The notes under the pieces were generated by a model, which was given only the letters and a program-made list of their open reading frames with translations, had not been told where the DNA came from and did no database searches. This document shows positions 61,265-64,000 of a DNA stretch of 64,000 nt, piece after piece. Source of the stretch: Streptomyces xiaopingdaonensis. GTDB taxonomy: Bacteria > Actinomycetota > Actinomycetes > Streptomycetales > Streptomycetaceae. Position 1 is the stretch's first letter. Each line of letters begins with the position of its first letter. The translations under genes were made by a program, and so were the position numbers. The DNA lies in contig NZ_AJTQ01000103.1 of NCBI RefSeq assembly GCF_000262345.1, positions 1 through 64,000 on the forward strand. Direction: 5' to 3'.

Positions 61265-62932
61265 CTACGCGAGTGCCATGCCGTGGATGCGCTCCAGCCG
61301 CGCGGCGGGCGCGTCGTGCGGGTCCGCAGGGTGCGGCGCGTCGGGGAGGGGGCGGGCCTGTGCCAGGGCGAGGTCCGCCTTGCGGCCGCGGAAGTCCAGC
61401 GTCATCAACTGGTTGCCGAACCAGGGGCCGCCGGTGCGGTCCCAGCCGAGCGAAGGGCGCTGCACCTTGGCGTGGCGGGAGAGCGCACGGCCGAGCCAGC
61501 GTCCCGGTGCGCTCCAGCCGATGCGGAAGCCGACGCGCATGAAGCCGGGGACGCTGTTGTGCATCGGCGAGCAAGTGAGCTGTGTGACGCGGGAGTTGAC
61601 GGGACGCGAGAAGCGCGGCTCGGCGGTGTAGGCGTGGTGGACGTCGCCGGAGAGGACGCTGATCGTCGCGGGCGCGTCGGGGGAGGCCGCGATCTCCTCG
61701 ATGAGGGCGCCGAGAGCGCGGAAGGAGGCGGGGAAGGCCGCCCAGTGCTCCAAGTCGGCGGCTCGGCGCAGGCGTTCGCCGCGAGCCGCCCAGCGCTCCC
61801 CGCGCGCCCCGGCGCAGAGCGCCGAGTTCCACTCCTCGACGTCGTGGATCGCGGGCGGCAGCAGCCACGGGAGGGAGGAGCCGATGAGGAGGTGGTCGTA
61901 CGCGCCGGGGCCGCCGTCGTGCACCTGCTCGGTGAGCCACTCCCACTCGTCGTCGTCGAGCATGGCGCGCTGCTGCTCGGGGAGTACGCGTCCGGCGCGG
62001 CTGTCGACCATGAGGAGCCGGACGCGCCCGAAGTCGCGGCGGTAGCTCCAGCGGACGGCCGCCGGGTCCGCGTCGGCCTCCTCGGCGAACTTCCGCAGCG
62101 CCGCCGTGCCGTCGTCGCTCTCGCGGACGGCCGCGTAGACGGGGTCCTCGGCGAGTGCGGCGGGGGAGAGGTTGCCGAGGTGCTGATAGACCCAGTAGGA
62201 GGTGAGGCCGCCGACGATGCGTTCGTGCCACCACGGCGTCGCGCGGATCTCCTCCTGCCAGGAGGCGCTGGTGTTCCAGTCGTCGATGACGTCGTGGTCG
62301 TCGAAGACCATCAGGCTGGGGACGGTCGAGAGGAGCCAGCGGACCTCGGGGTCGCCCCAGGACTCGTCGTAGAGCGCGGTGTACTCGCCGTAGTCGGCGA
62401 CCTGGTCCCAGGGCGGTTCGGAGAGGTCGCGGTCCTCGGCCAGGCGGGAGCGGACCCGGTCCGAGGTCTCGTCGGCGTAGACCTGGTCGCCGAGGAGCAG
62501 GAGGAGGTCTGGGCGCTCGGCGCCTTCGGCGGCCTGCTGCGCGAGTGCGTCGAGCGCGTCGGGGCCCAGCGGGTCGTGCCTGCTGTGCGCGGGGCGGGTC
62601 GCCCAGCGGCAGGAGCCGAAGGCGACCCGGAGTCCGTCGGCGTCCTCCGGCGGCGTGCGTATCGTGCTGGCGGGGAACGGCGAGGCGGGGAGCGGCCAGA
62701 CCTGCTCGCCGTCGAGGTGGACGCGGTACGGGGTCTCGGTGCCGGGCTCGAGGCCGACGACGGTGACGAGCGCGTAGTGGTGCCCGGAGATCTGCCAGGT
62801 GGCGGCGGAGCCGCCGGCCGTCGAGCCCTCGCACTCCACCTCCGCGGTGCAGGGGGCTTCCGTCTCGACCCACACCGTGGCGGTGTCCTCGTTGACGTAG
62901 CGCAGTACGGGACCCAGTCGCAACCCGGTCAT
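61265..62932 (-). CDS. PhoD-like alkaline phosphatase
   Basis: 555-aa PhoD-family metallophosphatase, with VAFGSCRW, LLLLLGDQVYADE, MVFDDHDVIDDWN, LLIGSSLPW and LSGDVHHAYTAEPRF as the metal and active-site blocks. The first 100 residues form the Ig/fibronectin-like domain (VLRYVNEDTATVWVETE). No Tat signal peptide is seen, unlike secreted PhoD, so it is probably cytosolic. The ATG at 62932 was chosen because GGAGGAGGG lies upstream; the frame extends further without homology. Confidence 0.9.
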   Translation of the reverse strand: MTGLRLGPVLRYVNEDTATVWVETEAPCTAEVECEGSTAGGSAATWQISGHHYALVTVVGLEPGTETPYRVHLDGEQVWPLPASPFPASTIRTPPEDADGLRVAFGSCRWATRPAHSRHDPLGPDALDALAQQAAEGAERPDLLLLLGDQVYADETSDRVRSRLAEDRDLSEPPWDQVADYGEYTALYDESWGDPEVRWLLSTVPSLMVFDDHDVIDDWNTSASWQEEIRATPWWHERIVGGLTSYWVYQHLGNLSPAALAEDPVYAAVRESDDGTAALRKFAEEADADPAAVRWSYRRDFGRVRLLMVDSRAGRVLPEQQRAMLDDDEWEWLTEQVHDGGPGAYDHLLIGSSLPWLLPPAIHDVEEWNSALCAGARGERWAARGERLRRAADLEHWAAFPASFRALGALIEEIAASPDAPATISVLSGDVHHAYTAEPRFSRPVNSRVTQLTCSPMHNSVPGFMRVGFRIGWSAPGRWLGRALSRHAKVQRPSLGWDRTGGPWFGNQLMTLDFRGRKADLALAQARPLPDAPHPADPHDAPAARLERIHGMALA

Positions 62933-63032
62933 CGACCCTCCTCCTCGGCGCACCGCCGATCCGCAGCTCAGCCCGCACCGTACGGAAACGGTGCGGGGAT
63001 AGGCCAGTTGGCCACTGCACGCGGAACGGCGC

Positions 63033-63064
63033 GTGCCCTCCCCGGACGCGTCCGGGGAGGGCAC
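63033..63064 (-). terminator. Hairpin after the HNH nuclease gene
   Basis: A perfect 32-base palindrome, GTGCCCTCCCCGGACG against CGTCCGGGGAGGGCAC, 12 bases past the minus-strand stop. Confidence 0.75.
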
Positions 63065-63076
63065 GGGGGAGCGGGG

Positions 63077-63745
63077 TCAGCAGGTGCCGAGGGCTTCGGT
63101 GAGTGCGGTCTTCTCCGCGGAGTCGACGGTGAGCGAGTAGGTGTCCTTGACCCACACCCAGATGCGGGCGTACTCGCAGTGGTAGCCGTCGGACGGGGGC
63201 AGCCAGTCGGCGGGGTCGCTGTCGCCCTTGGAGCGGTTGGTGCTCGCGGTGACGGCGAGGAGTTGCGCCGTGTCGAGGTCGTTGGCGAAGGACTCGCGCC
63301 TGTCCTGGGTCCAGTCGGAGGCGCCCGAGCGCCAGGCCTCGGCGAGCGGGACGACGTGGTCGATGTCGAGGTCGGACGGGTCGCTGACGGACTCGTCGTC
63401 GTAGACGCTGTTCCAGGAACCGCTCGTGGGGTAGCAGTCGTTGCCGGTCTCGACGTCCGTGCCGTCGCGCTTGAGGACGGCCTCGCGGGTGTTGCAGTTG
63501 TCGCCCTGGTCGATCCAGTGCGAGAACTTGTCGCGGTCGTAGCCGTCCGAGGAGCCCTCGGCCTCCTCGGTGAGTCCGGCGAGCATCGTCTCGGCCTCGC
63601 CCGCGCTCGGCGGCGCCGGCGGGTCGGCCTGGGCGGTGGAGGTGCCGAGGGTGCCGACGAGGAGGCCGGCGAGGAGCGCCCCGGCTCCGGCGGTCGCGGC
63701 GAGCTTGCCGCGACGCGCGTAGATCTTGCGACGGGTGGAACGCAT
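63077..63745 (-). CDS. Secreted HNH endonuclease family protein
   Basis: 222-aa preprotein. The signal peptide has a basic start (RSTRRKIYARRGK), a hydrophobic core (AGAGALLAGLLVGTLG) and cleavage near AQADPP. The mature part has the HNH motif DLDIDHVVPLAEAWRSGA with downstream NRSKGDSDPADWLPP (H-N-H positions), the layout of the GmrSD/HNH secreted nucleases of actinobacteria. Four cysteines may form disulfides. The ATG at 63745 is preceded by AAGGGAGTTCG. It may act in nutrient scavenging or programmed DNA degradation. Confidence 0.9.
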   Translation of the reverse strand: MRSTRRKIYARRGKLAATAGAGALLAGLLVGTLGTSTAQADPPAPPSAGEAETMLAGLTEEAEGSSDGYDRDKFSHWIDQGDNCNTREAVLKRDGTDVETGNDCYPTSGSWNSVYDDESVSDPSDLDIDHVVPLAEAWRSGASDWTQDRRESFANDLDTAQLLAVTASTNRSKGDSDPADWLPPSDGYHCEYARIWVWVKDTYSLTVDSAEKTALTEALGTC

Positions 63746-64000
63746 GCGAACTCCCTTGCTGTGGGGGGATGTTGGACGCGGCGGCCGCCCGCGTCCGAGC
63801 ACAGCCTGGCGTCGTGTCCACGTCATAGCAAGAGGTTGCCCGGTGCTCGGACCGTCGCCACCCCGGGACGCGTCGCTCCTTCGGGTGGTCGGGCGGGTGC
63901 GAACGAGCTCTCGGGCCGCGGGTGTTCGAGCGCCGGAAGTGGTGTCGGTCACACGCGGGCGGTCGCCGCGCCTTCCGGGCGGGCGCTGACGGCGCAGTCC

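Noticed and set aside
63746-64000. Possible gene at the right edge
   Set aside because: Frames on both strands are short and lack a ribosome site or a family match. It is probably the promoter region of the HNH nuclease gene.

Overview
The window is high-GC DNA with strong G/C third-position bias. It carries actinobacterial, and specifically Streptomyces-type, marker loci: a fasR-fabD-fabH-acpP-fabF fatty-acid cluster, a homodimeric pyruvate dehydrogenase E1 followed by DUF3052 and peroxiredoxin genes, a TerD/TerC stress locus, Ku with a lysine-rich tail, and an XRE/DUF397 pair. From memory this order matches the core chromosome of Streptomyces around the fab locus, so most of the window is chromosomal core with a few accessory insertions. 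There is no prophage, CRISPR array, transposon or polyketide/peptide biosynthetic cluster.

Layout. 0.1-1.9 kb: a guanidine locus, with a Gdx/SugE exporter behind a guanidine-III riboswitch and a divergent ureohydrolase. 2-5 kb: a MalY-like lyase, a small HTH protein, a choice-of-anchor surface protein, and a decayed PP2C phosphatase fragment. 5.9-6.7 kb: two tRNAs and a small membrane protein. 6.7-9.2 kb: NHEJ genes (LigD-type polymerase and Ku). 9.2-16.2 kb: a sugar-acid catabolic region under an IclR regulator, interrupted by a MarR/oxidoreductase pair. 16-19 kb: an SGNH hydrolase, DUF3145 and a 6PGDH-like reductase. 19-24 kb: the fab cluster and its PucR-type activator. 24-34 kb: pirin, serine hydrolase, MerR, acyltransferase-3, two DUF1023 hydrolases flanking a two-component system and a DUF4429 protein, and a TetR regulator. 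34-38 kb: a small secreted inhibitor-like protein and aceE. 38-49 kb: DUF3052, a peroxiredoxin and the Ter locus with its enzyme module. 49-55 kb: an ABC exporter with its TetR regulator, FmdB, coiled-coil and DUF4097 proteins, and tRNA-Val. 55-57.4 kb: a small accessory patch with an integrase scar and an unknown overlapping gene pair. 57-64 kb: GNAT, DedA, a SOD-like protein, a frameshifted XRE gene with DUF397, a PhoD phosphatase and a secreted HNH nuclease.

How the genes work together. The riboswitch and exporter handle guanidinium, and the divergent ureohydrolase may degrade it. FasR probably activates the adjacent fab operon. The IclR regulator probably controls the SMP-30, dehydratase and dehydrogenase genes, because the same 15-bp sequence lies upstream of its own gene and of the dehydratase operon. 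In the Ter locus, Ca-binding TerD paralogues and an integral-membrane TerC-like protein sit beside a three-gene, translationally coupled enzyme set (CitE-like lyase, PRTase-TRSP-StiP-PELOTA fusion, HAD phosphatase). Comparative genomics has proposed that such sets make a nucleoside-like metabolite.

Most exciting candidates: the Ter locus with its four-copy ATCAGGT repeat and TerD protein with a low-complexity tail; the unrecognised overlapping pair at 56473-57385; and the guanidine locus. All functional calls come from reading the sequence and family knowledge; no searches were run.
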